From contig NZ_JABWRY020000001.1 in NCBI RefSeq assembly GCF_014269205.2, forward strand, positions 3,410,001 to 3,474,000: a stretch of 64,000 bases of DNA, read 5' to 3'. The position numbers were made by a program, and so were the translations under genes. Each line of letters begins with the position of its first letter. The stretch's first letter is position 1. Under the pieces are notes generated by a model. The model worked only from the letters and a program-made list of their open reading frames with translations. It searched no databases and was not told the origin of the DNA. Origin of the DNA: Pseudomonas kermanshahensis (GTDB lineage: Bacteria > Pseudomonadota > Gammaproteobacteria > Pseudomonadales > Pseudomonadaceae). Shown in pieces: positions 41,307 to 50,064 of the stretch.

Positions 41307-43037
41307 ATGCAACCCCTGGAATGTGACGTACTTGTCCTCGGCTCCGGCGCCTCTGGCCTGGCTGCCGCAGTAACCGCCGCCCATCACGGCCTTAAGGTGA
41401 TCGTCGCGGAAAAGGCCAGCCAGTTCGGCGGTACCAGCGCCTGGTCGGGGGGCTGGTTATGGATACCCCGCAACCCGTTGGCGATCGCCGAAGGCACCGT
41501 CGAAGCCGACGCTGCGCCAGAACGCTACCTGCGCGCACAGACCCACGTCGCCGAACTGGACCCACGCCAGCAGGCGTTTTTGCGCCATGGACCGGAGATG
41601 GTGGCGTTCTTCCAGCGACATACCGCCGTGCAGTTCCAGTCCGGGACGAAAATGCCCGACATGCATGAGGGGGATGGCAGTGCGCGTGGCGGGCGATCCC
41701 TGTGTGCGCAGCCGTTCGACGGGCGCCTGCTCGGGCACTGGATCCACCGGCTACGGCCACCTCTGGATATCGTCAGCCTGGCCGGCATGGGCATCGCCGG
41801 TGGCGCAGACATGGCCGCCTTCTTCAACGCCAGCCGCTCACCCAAGGCGGCCTGGCACGTGGGCAAACGCCTGCTGCGCCATGGGCGCGACTTGCTGCTG
41901 CACCGTCGCGGCCTGCAACTGGTCAACGGCAACGCGTTGGTGGCGCGCCTGCTGCGCAGTGCCCTCGACCTGGGCGTGACGCTGTTGCATGACCGGCAGG
42001 CCACAGGCTTGCTGAGGGATGGGCGTATCACAGGCGTGCAGTTCAGCGATGGCCAGGTGATCCGTACGCGACGCGGTGTCGTGCTGGCCTGCGGGGGGTT
42101 CCCCCATGACCGCCAGCGCATCGCCCAGCTGATACCCCATGCCCCTGAGGGCGATCGCCATTACTCCGCAGCGCCGCCACAGAACAGTGGCGACGGCCTG
42201 CGGTTAGGCGAAGAGGTCGGCGCCCAGGTCGCCACCACGGCGGCCCACGCCGGGGCCTGGGCGCCGGTCTCACTGGTGCCGCGAAGCGACGGCAGCCTCG
42301 GCCACTTCCCGCACCTGATCGACCGCGCCAAGCCGGGTTTCATTGCCGTGCGCCGAGACGGTCGACGGTTCGTCAACGAGGCCGACAGCTACCACGCCTT
42401 CATGAATGCGCTGTTCAGCTCCACGCCACCCGGTGAGGAGCCCGAGGCCTGGTTGATCTGCGACCACGTCGCGCAACGTCGCTATGGCATCGGCTGGGCC
42501 AAGCCGTTCCCCTTCCCTGCCGGCTTCTATGAGCGCCGTGGCTACCTGTTCAGCGGCCCTACCCTGGCGCAACTGGCCGCACGCTGCGGGATCGACGCAA
42601 CGCACCTGCAGCGCACCGTGGCGCGTTTCAACCACCATGCGGCGCATGGCACGGATCCGGACTTCCAGCGTGGCGCCTCACTCTACAACCGCGCGCAGGG
42701 CGACCCGTTGCACGTGCCCAATCCGTCGTTGCGGCCGCTGCTGCACGGCCCCTTTCATGCGGTAAAACTGCTGCCGGGCAGCCTCGGCACCTTCGCCGGC
42801 CTGCACACGGATGCTTCGGCACAGGTAATGGACAGCCTGCAGCGCCCAATACCTGGCCTGTTCGCGGTCGGCAACGACATGCACAGCATCATGGGCGGGC
42901 ACTACCCCAGCGGCGGTATCACCCTTGGCCCTGGGATGACCTTCGGTTACCTAGCAGGCATGGCACTGTGCAATCAGCCAGAAGACGCCGCGTCACTTTT
43001 GTTCGATCATCGAACAGTAGCCCCATCTTTGAATTGA
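41307..43037 (+). CDS. FAD-dependent oxidoreductase (3-ketosteroid dehydrogenase-like) 2
   Basis: A 576-residue paralogue of the flavoprotein at 39234. GSGASG at residues 13-18 binds FAD; KASQFGGTSAWSGGWLWIPR follows. The C-terminal YPSGGITLGPGMTFG places Tyr533 and Gly537 at the keto-binding positions. GGAG precedes the ATG. It is closer in wording to the third copy at 47827 (both WIPRNPL/WVPRNPL and YPSGG) than to the first, so copies 2 and 3 probably share a substrate type. It is fourth in the plus-strand operon. Confidence 0.86.
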   Translation: MQPLECDVLVLGSGASGLAAAVTAAHHGLKVIVAEKASQFGGTSAWSGGWLWIPRNPLAIAEGTVEADAAPERYLRAQTHVAELDPRQQAFLRHGPEMVAFFQRHTAVQFQSGTKMPDMHEGDGSARGGRSLCAQPFDGRLLGHWIHRLRPPLDIVSLAGMGIAGGADMAAFFNASRSPKAAWHVGKRLLRHGRDLLLHRRGLQLVNGNALVARLLRSALDLGVTLLHDRQATGLLRDGRITGVQFSDGQVIRTRRGVVLACGGFPHDRQRIAQLIPHAPEGDRHYSAAPPQNSGDGLRLGEEVGAQVATTAAHAGAWAPVSLVPRSDGSLGHFPHLIDRAKPGFIAVRRDGRRFVNEADSYHAFMNALFSSTPPGEEPEAWLICDHVAQRRYGIGWAKPFPFPAGFYERRGYLFSGPTLAQLAARCGIDATHLQRTVARFNHHAAHGTDPDFQRGASLYNRAQGDPLHVPNPSLRPLLHGPFHAVKLLPGSLGTFAGLHTDASAQVMDSLQRPIPGLFAVGNDMHSIMGGHYPSGGITLGPGMTFGYLAGMALCNQPEDAASLLFDHRTVAPSLN

Positions 43038-43150
43038 CGCTCCCCCCTTCACTGCTCACCATAAATGACCTTGCACGCCCAGCCTTGCCCTGGGCAAAAC
43101 CGCGTTCCAGACGCATTGCCGTTCAAAACAATTTCAAGAAACGACTTCAC

Positions 43151-44476
43151 ATGACCCCTTCCAAGTTCGACACTGCCAGCCCCCGCCTCGCCCATGGATC
43201 CATCGGCGACAAGGTGCGCGGCGCCTTCGCCGTCGGCAAGACCCGCTGGGGCATGCTTGCCCTGGTGTTCTTCGCCACCACCCTGAACTACATCGACCGT
43301 GCCGCCCTCGGCATCATGCAGCCCGTTCTCGCCAAGGACATGGGCTGGACGGCGATGGACTACGCCAACATCAACTTTTGGTTCCAGGTCGGCTATGCCA
43401 TCGGCTTTGTGCTGCAGGGCCGGCTGATCGACAAAGTCGGGGTAAAACACGCCTTCTTCGGCGCCGTACTGCTGTGGAGCCTGGCCACCGGCGCCCATGG
43501 CCTGGCGACCTCGGCAGCGGGCTTTATGGTCTGCCGCTTCATTCTGGGCCTGACCGAGGCGGCTAACTACCCGGCGTGTGTAAAGACCACACGCCTGTGG
43601 TTCCCCGCCGGCGAGCGCGCCATTGCCACCGGCCTGTTCAACGCCGGCACCAACGTCGGCGCCATGGTCACCCCGGCGCTGCTGCCGCTGATTCTCGCCG
43701 CCTGGGGCTGGCAGGCCGCGTTCATCGCCATGGGTAGCCTTGGCCTGGTCTGGGTGGTGTTGTGGGGTTTGAAGTATTTCAACCCTGAGGCGCACCCGCA
43801 CGTTCGCCAGAGCGAGCTGGACTATATCCAGCAAGACGTGGAGCCCGAAGCCAAACCCGTGCCGTTCAGCCGCATCCTGCGCCAGCGCGGCACCTGGGCC
43901 TTTGCCGTGGCCTACTCGATCACGGCGCCGGTGTTCTGGTTTTACCTGTACTGGCTGCCGCCGTTTCTCAACCAGCAGTACGACCTGGGCATCAGCGTCA
44001 CCCAGATGGGGATCCCGTTGATCCTGATCTGGCTCACTGCAGACTTCGGCAGCATCGGCGGCGGCATTCTGTCGTCCTGGCTGATCGGCCGCGGCATGCG
44101 CGCCACCCGTGCCCGGTTGATCTCAATGCTGATCTTTGCCTGCACCATCGTCAGCGTGGTCTTCGCTGCCCACGCCAGTGGCCTGTGGGTCGCGGTGCTT
44201 GCCATCGCCGTGGCGGTCGGCGCGCACCAGGCCTGGACCGCGAACATCTGGAGCCTGGTCATGGACTACACGCCCAAGCATCTGGTGAGCACGGTGTTCG
44301 GCTTTGGCAGCATGTGCGCGGCCATCGGCGGCATGTTCATGACACAGATCGTCGGCAGCGTGCTGACGGTCACCCACAACAATTATGCGGTGCTGTTCAC
44401 CATGATTCCGGTGATGTACTTCATTGCCCTGGTGTGGATGTACTTCATGGCGCCGCGTGGGATCGAGGCCGCGTAA
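43151..44476 (+). CDS. MFS transporter, anion:cation symporter family
   Basis: A 441-residue twelve-helix inner-membrane transporter of the ACS group. WGMLALVFFATTLNYIDRAA with the family NYIDR signature, then RLIDKVGVKHAFFGAVLLWS and the GLTEAANYPACVK helix support this. ACS members import hexuronates, galactarate, tartrate, phthalate or similar organic acids. The start at 43151 (MTPSKFDTAS) follows a weak AAGAAA site; the upstream frame belongs to the end of the preceding flavoprotein. Its place suggests it imports the acidic substrate of the cluster. A terminator follows. Confidence 0.85.
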   Translation: MTPSKFDTASPRLAHGSIGDKVRGAFAVGKTRWGMLALVFFATTLNYIDRAALGIMQPVLAKDMGWTAMDYANINFWFQVGYAIGFVLQGRLIDKVGVKHAFFGAVLLWSLATGAHGLATSAAGFMVCRFILGLTEAANYPACVKTTRLWFPAGERAIATGLFNAGTNVGAMVTPALLPLILAAWGWQAAFIAMGSLGLVWVVLWGLKYFNPEAHPHVRQSELDYIQQDVEPEAKPVPFSRILRQRGTWAFAVAYSITAPVFWFYLYWLPPFLNQQYDLGISVTQMGIPLILIWLTADFGSIGGGILSSWLIGRGMRATRARLISMLIFACTIVSVVFAAHASGLWVAVLAIAVAVGAHQAWTANIWSLVMDYTPKHLVSTVFGFGSMCAAIGGMFMTQIVGSVLTVTHNNYAVLFTMIPVMYFIALVWMYFMAPRGIEAA

Positions 44477-44497
44477 AGGCCTTTCAGGTTTCCTCTA

Positions 44498-44523
44498 TGG
44501 GGCTCTTCGGAGCCTCTTTTTTT
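44498..44523 (+). terminator. Intrinsic terminator of the plus-strand catabolic operon
   Basis: GGCTC-TTCG-GAGCC (44501-44514) forms a tight stem with a TTCG tetraloop and is followed by TCTTTTTTT. It lies 22 bp after the MFS stop. Confidence 0.85.
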
Positions 44524-44659
44524 GCCTGCAGACAGGCCATTGGACCTTTGCCCTAACTTGGACCGGCCTTGAGGTTTACTGTCATGCGCTGCTTTGCAGC
44601 CCTTGCCTGGCAAGCCAGCTTTCACAGAACAACACATACCGAATAGATTTAGCAGGGAC
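44524..44659. other. Intergenic, no gene seen
   Basis: Short stretch between the terminator and a REP pair; no supported feature. Confidence 0.35.
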
Positions 44660-44746
44660 CTGTGGGAGCGGGTTTACCCGCGAACACCGGCGAAGCCGGT
44701 GCCATACACCGCGGCGCCTGCATCGCCGGCAAGCCGGCTCCCACAG
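44660..44746. repeat. REP pair
   Basis: CTGTGGGAGCGGGTTTACCC then GCGAACACCGG on one side, CATCGCCGGCAAGCCGGCTC then CCACAG on the other. Inverted REP arms typical of P. putida, at a convergent gene junction. Confidence 0.78.
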
Positions 44747-44802
44747 GAGTGGGGACTCGCTTTCGATCTTTGTTCTCTGCGCCGCACAGCGGCCCTTGAA
44801 GC

Positions 44803-45618
44803 TCAAACCCGCGCCAATACCGCCTTGGCTTTCTCCAGCGCCATCCGCGCACGCTGCTCGCCACTCACGCCCTGCTCCAGCAACTGCCGAGTCGGAATCT
44901 CCAGGCTCAACGGTACGGTGGCCGGCAAGCCACGCAACAGGCCGATCAAATCAGCATCGCCATCACCTGGGAAGCGCCGTTCGTTGCGGGCCTGGCGCAG
45001 GATCTCGTCCATGTCGTCCGGCACCGGGCCGGCCACGTCGCACAGCTGCGCATAGCGCATGCGCTGCGGTGCCAGGTGGGCCAGGTCGTCGAGTGAGGAA
45101 GCGGAGCGGTTGAAATGGAATGCGTCCACCAGAACGCAGCCGTTTGTCCGGTCAGCGTTGGCAACCACACGCATGGCCTGGCGCAGGTCGCGAGCGTCAG
45201 TCCAGGGCATGAACTCCAGGTGCGGATGGATACCATAGCCCGCCGCCAGGTCGCACAGTTCGGCAAAGCGCTCCGTGAGGCGTGCCTCGTCCGGGTCGTT
45301 ACCGGCCACCAGCAGTTCGGTCCCGCCCAGCTCGGCACCCACCGCCAGAATGGCTTCGAAATCGGCAACACAGGTTTCAGGCTTGAGGCGGAGGATTTCC
45401 AGGTCGAGTACCTTGATGCCGGTCTCGCGCAGGCGCGCTTGGGTCTGTCGGCGCAGGTCAGCGTCGGCCGCCAGCGGGAAGTGCTGCTCCTCTGCGGTAG
45501 CCGGCACCAAACGCAGGCCCACGTGGCTGTAGCCGGCACGGGCAGCGGCCTCCACCATGGCCGGCGGCGAAAGCTCGAGCACCGTCAGCGCGGCAAGGGA
45601 AAAGATACGGTCAGTCAT
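44803..45618 (-). CDS. Sugar phosphate isomerase/epimerase-like TIM barrel
   Basis: A 271-residue protein of the AP-endonuclease-2/xylose-isomerase-like fold. Metal-binding tracts are HPHLEFMPWTDARDLRQAM, VLVDAFHFNRSASSLDDLA and LSLEIPTRQLLE, giving the Glu-Asp-His-Glu set. Known members are inosose dehydratases, 3-dehydroshikimate dehydratases and sugar isomerases, all of which fit a cyclitol or hydroaromatic pathway. It is downstream of the Gfo/Idh gene on the same strand by 43 bp and probably co-transcribed with it. The exact reaction is not known. Confidence 0.82.
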   Translation of the reverse strand: MTDRIFSLAALTVLELSPPAMVEAAARAGYSHVGLRLVPATAEEQHFPLAADADLRRQTQARLRETGIKVLDLEILRLKPETCVADFEAILAVGAELGGTELLVAGNDPDEARLTERFAELCDLAAGYGIHPHLEFMPWTDARDLRQAMRVVANADRTNGCVLVDAFHFNRSASSLDDLAHLAPQRMRYAQLCDVAGPVPDDMDEILRQARNERRFPGDGDADLIGLLRGLPATVPLSLEIPTRQLLEQGVSGEQRARMALEKAKAVLARV

Positions 45619-45661
45619 GTTCGTTACCTGAAGGCAATTAAAGGTGTGAATGGGGCTCGCG

Positions 45662-46714
45662 TCAGGCGATCGTCTCGGGGGCGCAGGCCCGGCCGCTTTC
45701 GGCTGCCTGGCGGATCGCCTCGACCAGGGCCAGCGTGCGACCGCCGTCTGCAGCGTCGGTCAAGGGGGCCTCTTCACCGCGGGCGACGCGAATGAAGTGC
45801 TGCAATTGCAAGGTCAACGCTTCACCTGCTGGCTTTTCGGCGCCACTTTGCAGCAAGGGTGTGTGCCAGCCGGAGCCTGCTTCGCCGTACTGCCAGTGCT
45901 TGAGCTGCGGAATGCTCAGTGCGCCGTGGCTGCCGGCCAGCAGGTAGCAGGGCTGGCCATCCTGACGCGGGTAGATCGGGCTCTCGCCGGACGTCAGCTC
46001 CCAGCTCCAGGGGGCAGCTACCGCGTCCGAACCTGTCAGGCTGCCCAGCGCCCCGTTGGCGAACTGCAGCAGCACGGCGGCGCTGTCTTCGTTGGCATAC
46101 CCACGCACATCGTTACGGGTGAACGCCTGCACCTGCACGACCTCGCCGCACAGGTAGCGCAGCAGGTCGAGGTCGTGGATCAGGTTGGTCAGCAAAAAAC
46201 CGGCGCCCGGCTCGCGGCGCCAGGGGGTGTCGAAGTAGCTGTCGGGCTTCTGCAACTGCCACAGCGCAGTGACATTGATCAGCCTGCCCAGCGCACCCTC
46301 GGCGATCAGGCCGCGCGCGCTGGCGATCAGCGGGTTGTGCCGACGATGGTGGCCGACCAGCACTGGCACACCACAGCGCTTGGACGCTTCGACCAACGCA
46401 CGGACTTCGTCCAGGTGCACGCCCACAGGCTTTTCCACTAACACTGGCACGCCGGCTTCGATGCAATCGAGCGCGGTGGCCACGTGCAGGTTGTTGGGGT
46501 TGGCGACGATCACGGCCTCAGGTTTGACACTGGCCAGCATCTGCCGGTGATCGGCGTAATAGGCCACCCCGCATTCGGCGGCGAAAGCCTCAGCCTGCGG
46601 GCCGGGGTCTGCCACCGCGCACAATTGCGCTTGCGGCAACTGGCGCAGGTGCTGGTAGTGCTGGCGGCCCATGATACCGGCGCCAATCAGGGCGATACGA
46701 AGCGGTGCATTCAA
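45662..46714 (-). CDS. Gfo/Idh/MocA family dehydrogenase
   Basis: A 350-residue oxidoreductase. The NAD(P) site is IALIGAGIMGRQHYQ at residues 6-20, and VLVEKPVGVHLDEVR carries the EKP motif (Lys near residue 95) typical of inositol and glucose-fructose dehydrogenases. The family oxidises hydroxyl groups on sugars and cyclitols. A GGAA-N5-TTCC operator is 40 bp upstream. It follows iclR by about 150 bp on the same strand and heads a pair with the TIM-barrel gene. Confidence 0.86.
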   Translation of the reverse strand: MNAPLRIALIGAGIMGRQHYQHLRQLPQAQLCAVADPGPQAEAFAAECGVAYYADHRQMLASVKPEAVIVANPNNLHVATALDCIEAGVPVLVEKPVGVHLDEVRALVEASKRCGVPVLVGHHRRHNPLIASARGLIAEGALGRLINVTALWQLQKPDSYFDTPWRREPGAGFLLTNLIHDLDLLRYLCGEVVQVQAFTRNDVRGYANEDSAAVLLQFANGALGSLTGSDAVAAPWSWELTSGESPIYPRQDGQPCYLLAGSHGALSIPQLKHWQYGEAGSGWHTPLLQSGAEKPAGEALTLQLQHFIRVARGEEAPLTDAADGGRTLALVEAIRQAAESGRACAPETIA

Positions 46715-46753
46715 CGGACTGTCCTCTTGTCATTGTTGTCGGGCATAAATTAC

Positions 46754-46766
46754 GGAACAGTGTTCC
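46754..46766. promoter_or_regulatory. Putative IclR operator a, before Gfo/Idh
   Basis: GGAACAGTGTTCC fits GGAA-N5-TTCC, 40 bp before the Gfo/Idh start. Sister sites lie at 47673 and 47790. Confidence 0.6.
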
Positions 46767-46864
46767 AGAATTCATACTCGACAATTTAGAACTCGGGTCC
46801 GCTTTACAGAAGCGCCGCCTGCACAGACTGTGCGGTTATCGACCACTAATGAACAGGCAGCGCT

Positions 46865-47641
46865 TCAGGCAAACAGTTCACTGGCCTGGCTGGCCGACGA
46901 GAGTTCGCCCACTGCGGCCAACAAGAGCGCCGCCAGTTCAGGTAGGCGCGCTTGGGAAAGCCGGGCACTGGGGCCGGCGATGCTCAGCACCCCGATCACT
47001 TCGTCAGTGCGCGGACGCCGCACCACGGCGGCCAACGCCGACGTGCCCACCGCCGAGGTCTGCTCGACCCAGGCATAGCCACGCTCGCGTGCGCGCTGTA
47101 GGTAGCTCAACAGTTCATCCGTGGAGCGCGGCGCATTCGGGCCGAACTGTGCCGGGTCGGCGATGCCTTGGCGCAAGACCATCTGCAGCGCCTCGTCGTC
47201 GCTCAGGCTGGCCAGCCAGGCATGACCGGAGGCGGTGTAGAACAGCGGGGCATCGCGGCCCATGTCGGGGTCGTAGCGCAAGCCGGAGCGCGCGCCCTGG
47301 GACTTGGCGATCCAGGTCTGGCGGCTGCCTTCGATCACGCCCAGGCGCACCAGCTCGCCGCTGTCCTGGGCTAGGCGGTCAAGAATCGGCTGAATGATGT
47401 CGGCGCCACTGCTGGACAGGTAGCGAAAGCCCATCGCCACCAGCTTGGCAGACAGCTGATAGCGGCTGTTGTCGCGGTTCTGCCGCACGTAGCCCAGGCG
47501 GATCAGCTCGGCCAGCATGCGGTGGGTGGCGCTCTTGGGGATATCCAGGCGCTCGGCCAACGTCTGCAGGGCAAGGCCCTCAGGCTCGCCGGTCAGGCTT
47601 TCTACAAGACTGAAGGCACGTTCGATCTGACTACCAGCCAT
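46865..47641 (-). CDS. IclR family transcriptional regulator (KdgR-like)
   Basis: A 258-residue IclR regulator. The HTH region starts SQIERAFSLVESLTGEPEGL and continues LQTLAERLDIPKSATHRMLA; the effector domain is LVRLGVIEGSRQTWIAKSQ through AVVRRPRTDEVIGVLSIAGP. The ATG at 47641 has AGGGACC upstream; an in-frame ATG at 47797 would cover the shared promoter and two putative operators, so it was rejected. Its own upstream site (GGAAGATGATTCC), the one before Gfo/Idh and the one before flavoprotein 3 suggest it controls all three. The ligand is unknown. Confidence 0.87.
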   Translation of the reverse strand: MAGSQIERAFSLVESLTGEPEGLALQTLAERLDIPKSATHRMLAELIRLGYVRQNRDNSRYQLSAKLVAMGFRYLSSSGADIIQPILDRLAQDSGELVRLGVIEGSRQTWIAKSQGARSGLRYDPDMGRDAPLFYTASGHAWLASLSDDEALQMVLRQGIADPAQFGPNAPRSTDELLSYLQRARERGYAWVEQTSAVGTSALAAVVRRPRTDEVIGVLSIAGPSARLSQARLPELAALLLAAVGELSSASQASELFA

Positions 47642-47672
47642 GGCTAAGGTCCCTGAAAAATGGATGAATTCT

Positions 47673-47685
47673 GGAAGATGATTCC
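47673..47685. promoter_or_regulatory. Putative IclR operator c, before iclR
   Basis: GGAAGATGATTCC fits GGAA-N5-TTCC, 32 bp upstream of the IclR start. Suggests autoregulation. Confidence 0.55.
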
Positions 47686-47789
47686 ACAGCCACTGCCATC
47701 GGCGCAGCAGGCGGGCGTTGAAGTGTCCGGTTATCGACCAGTTATGCACGTCCTCACTTGCATCTGGCACCGTCTCACATGAAGAATAT

Positions 47790-47802
47790 GGAATCACGTT
47801 CC
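47790..47802. promoter_or_regulatory. Putative IclR operator b, before flavoprotein 3
   Basis: GGAATCACGTTCC fits GGAA-N5-TTCC, 25 bp before the flavoprotein start at 47827 on the plus strand. Confidence 0.6.
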
Positions 47803-47826
47803 AATAATAATACTGGAGACCCTGCG

Positions 47827-49539
47827 ATGCCTACCGACACCTTGCAAGCCGAATACGACGTTCTGGTCATTGGCTCAGGCGCAGCCGGCCTGGCCGCAGC
47901 GGTAACGGCAGCCTGGCATGGGCAGCGCGTGATGCTGGTAGAGAAGGCGCCGGTGTTCGGCGGTGCCACAGCCTGGTCCGGCGGCTGGGCCTGGGTTCCA
48001 CGCAACCCGCTGGCCCGCCGCGCCGGCATCGTTGAAGACATCGAACAGCCCCGCACCTACCTGCGTAACGAATTGGGCACGCATTACGATGCTGAACGGG
48101 TTGATGCCTTCCTCGAGGCCTGCCCACACATGGTCGCCTTTTTCGAGAAACACACTGCGCTGCAGTTTGTCGACGGCAACGCCATCCCCGACATGCATGG
48201 CGACACACCCGGCGCCGCCACCGGTGGGCACCAAGTGATCGCCGCGCCCTATGATGCCCGCGAGGTCGGCGCGCTGTTGCCTCGCCTGCGCAAGACCCTG
48301 CGCGAGACCTCGTTCATGGGCATGCCGATCATGGCCGGCCCTGACCTGGCCGCCTTCCTCAACATGACCCGCTCGCCACGTGCCTTTTTGCATGTGTGCA
48401 AGCGCTTTGGCCGCCACCTGTACCACCTCGCCCGCCATGGCCGGGCCATGCATCTGGTGAACGGCGTGGCCCTGGTCGCACGCCTGGCCAAGTCGGCCGA
48501 AGACCTTGGTGTACGGCTGCTGGAGTCCGCCCCGGCCAAGCGCCTGCTGATTGAGCACGGCCAGGTGCGCGGCGCCGTGATAGGTACACCGCAGGGTGAC
48601 CTTACCGTCCGGGCGAAAGCCGTGGTGCTCGCCGCCGGGGGCTTCCCCAACGACAGTGCGCGGCGCCGGCAGCTGTTTGCGCGTGATGCCAGTGGCCATG
48701 ACAACCTCGCCCTGCCCCCGCAGTCCTGCTCGGGCGATGGCCTGCGCCTTGGCGAGTCGGCAGGCGGTGTGGTGGCTACCGACCTGAAATCTGCAGTGGC
48801 CTGGGCACCGGTCTCCAAAGTGCCGCACCGCGACGGCAGCGTCGGCCACTTCCCGCACATCATCGAACGCGGCAAGCCCGGCGTTATTGGCGTGTTGGCC
48901 AGCGGTAGGCGCTTCGTCAACGAAGCGCACGGCTACTACGACTATGTGTCAGCCATGCTCGAGGCCGTGCCGCCGGGCGAGGAAGCCTGCTCGTGGCTGA
49001 TCTGCGACCACCGCTTCCTGCGGCGTTACGGCCTCGGTCACGCCCGACCTGCGCCGTTGCCGGTATGGCCGCACCTGCGCAGTGGCTACCTCAAGCGCGG
49101 TGCCAGCATCGAACAGTTGGCCCGCGCCTGCGGCATCGACCCTGTCGGCTTGAGTGCCACCGTCGCGGAGTACAACAGCCACGCGCGCCATGGCCAAGAC
49201 CCGGCTTTCGGCCGCGGCTCCACGCCGTTCAACCGCAAGCAGGGTGACCCGGCGTACAGCGGGCCGAACCCATGCGTGGCGCCGATCGAACAAGGGCCGT
49301 TCTATGCTGTGAAGGTTCAACCCGGTTGCTTTGGCACCTTCGCCGGCTTGCGCACCGATGGCCATGCGCGGGTACTGGATGAGCAAGGCCAGCCGATTGG
49401 CGGGCTTTATGCCGCCGGTACAGACATGGCCAGTGTGTTTGGCGGCTGGTACCCCTCAGGCGGCATCAACCTGGGCCCGGCGCTGACGTTCGGTTACGTG
49501 GCCGGGCGGCATATTGCCGGGGCGCAGGCACCGGAATAA
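47827..49539 (+). CDS. FAD-dependent oxidoreductase (3-ketosteroid dehydrogenase-like) 3
   Basis: A 570-residue third paralogue. FAD motif GSGAAG at residues 17-22, then VEKAPVFGGATAWSGGWAWV. YPSGGINLGPALTFG gives Tyr542 and Gly546 at the keto-binding positions. It is transcribed divergently from iclR2, with a GGAA-N5-TTCC site in between and GGAGA before the ATG at 47827. It is monocistronic and separated from copies 1 and 2 by the MFS, TIM-barrel and Gfo/Idh genes. The shared features suggest a related ring-desaturation step. Confidence 0.86.
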   Translation: MPTDTLQAEYDVLVIGSGAAGLAAAVTAAWHGQRVMLVEKAPVFGGATAWSGGWAWVPRNPLARRAGIVEDIEQPRTYLRNELGTHYDAERVDAFLEACPHMVAFFEKHTALQFVDGNAIPDMHGDTPGAATGGHQVIAAPYDAREVGALLPRLRKTLRETSFMGMPIMAGPDLAAFLNMTRSPRAFLHVCKRFGRHLYHLARHGRAMHLVNGVALVARLAKSAEDLGVRLLESAPAKRLLIEHGQVRGAVIGTPQGDLTVRAKAVVLAAGGFPNDSARRRQLFARDASGHDNLALPPQSCSGDGLRLGESAGGVVATDLKSAVAWAPVSKVPHRDGSVGHFPHIIERGKPGVIGVLASGRRFVNEAHGYYDYVSAMLEAVPPGEEACSWLICDHRFLRRYGLGHARPAPLPVWPHLRSGYLKRGASIEQLARACGIDPVGLSATVAEYNSHARHGQDPAFGRGSTPFNRKQGDPAYSGPNPCVAPIEQGPFYAVKVQPGCFGTFAGLRTDGHARVLDEQGQPIGGLYAAGTDMASVFGGWYPSGGINLGPALTFGYVAGRHIAGAQAPE

Positions 49540-49608
49540 GGCCACCGTTTGGCGGTCACCGGGTAAAAATCATCCTGTATAGCTTTGCGGCGAAAGCTAA
49601 ACTATACC

Positions 49609-49632
49609 TGTACAAGAAAACTTTTTTGTACA
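49609..49632. promoter_or_regulatory. LitR/PplR-type operator (TGTACA-N12-TGTACA)
   Basis: TGTACA at 49609-49614 and 49627-49632 with exactly 12 nt between. As I recall it, this is the box reported for P. putida class II LitR (PplR), a light-responsive MerR-type family related to CarH: T(G/A)TACA-N12-TGTA(C/T)A. It ends 9 bp before the NTF2-like start and overlaps the SD (CAGGAAAG). Confidence 0.75.
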
Positions 49633-49641
49633 GGAAAGTGC

Positions 49642-50064
49642 ATGCACAGCTACCTGCAAACCTTCGCCGAACGCTTTGCCAGCCTCGATGCGCACACCCT
49701 CGACATGCTCGGTGACCTGTACAGCGAGGACGTGACCTTCCGCGACCCCCTGCACCAGCTCAACGGCTTGCCTGCGCTGAGGGGGTACTTCGCGCAGCTG
49801 TACGCGAACGTGCAGGAGGTTCGCTACACCTTCGAGGGTTACGACGAAGTGCAGCCGGGCCACGGGTACCTGCGCTGGACCTTGCATTTTCGCCACCCTC
49901 GCTTGGGCAATGGCGCGCTGATCAGCCTGCAAGGCTGCAGCCACCTGCGTTGGCACGAGCGGGTTCACTTTCATCAGGATTACTTTGACGCCGGTGCGCT
50001 GCTTTACGAGCACGTCCCGATCATGGGCAGCGCGGTCCGCTGGCTCAAAGGGAGGCTGGCATGA
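49642..50064 (+). CDS. NTF2-like/SnoaL-type protein
   Basis: A 140-residue protein with an NTF2-like alpha+beta fold (MHSYLQTFAERFASLDAHTL, then YSEDVTFRDPLHQLNG, YFAQLYANVQEVRYTFEGYD and VHFHQDYFDAGALLYEHVPI). The CAGGAAAG site lies 7 nt before ATG 49642. Such proteins act as isomerases, dehydratases or polyketide cyclases, or bind ligands. It is the first gene of the light-box operon and overlaps the SDR by 4 bp. Confidence 0.78.
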   Translation: MHSYLQTFAERFASLDAHTLDMLGDLYSEDVTFRDPLHQLNGLPALRGYFAQLYANVQEVRYTFEGYDEVQPGHGYLRWTLHFRHPRLGNGALISLQGCSHLRWHERVHFHQDYFDAGALLYEHVPIMGSAVRWLKGRLA

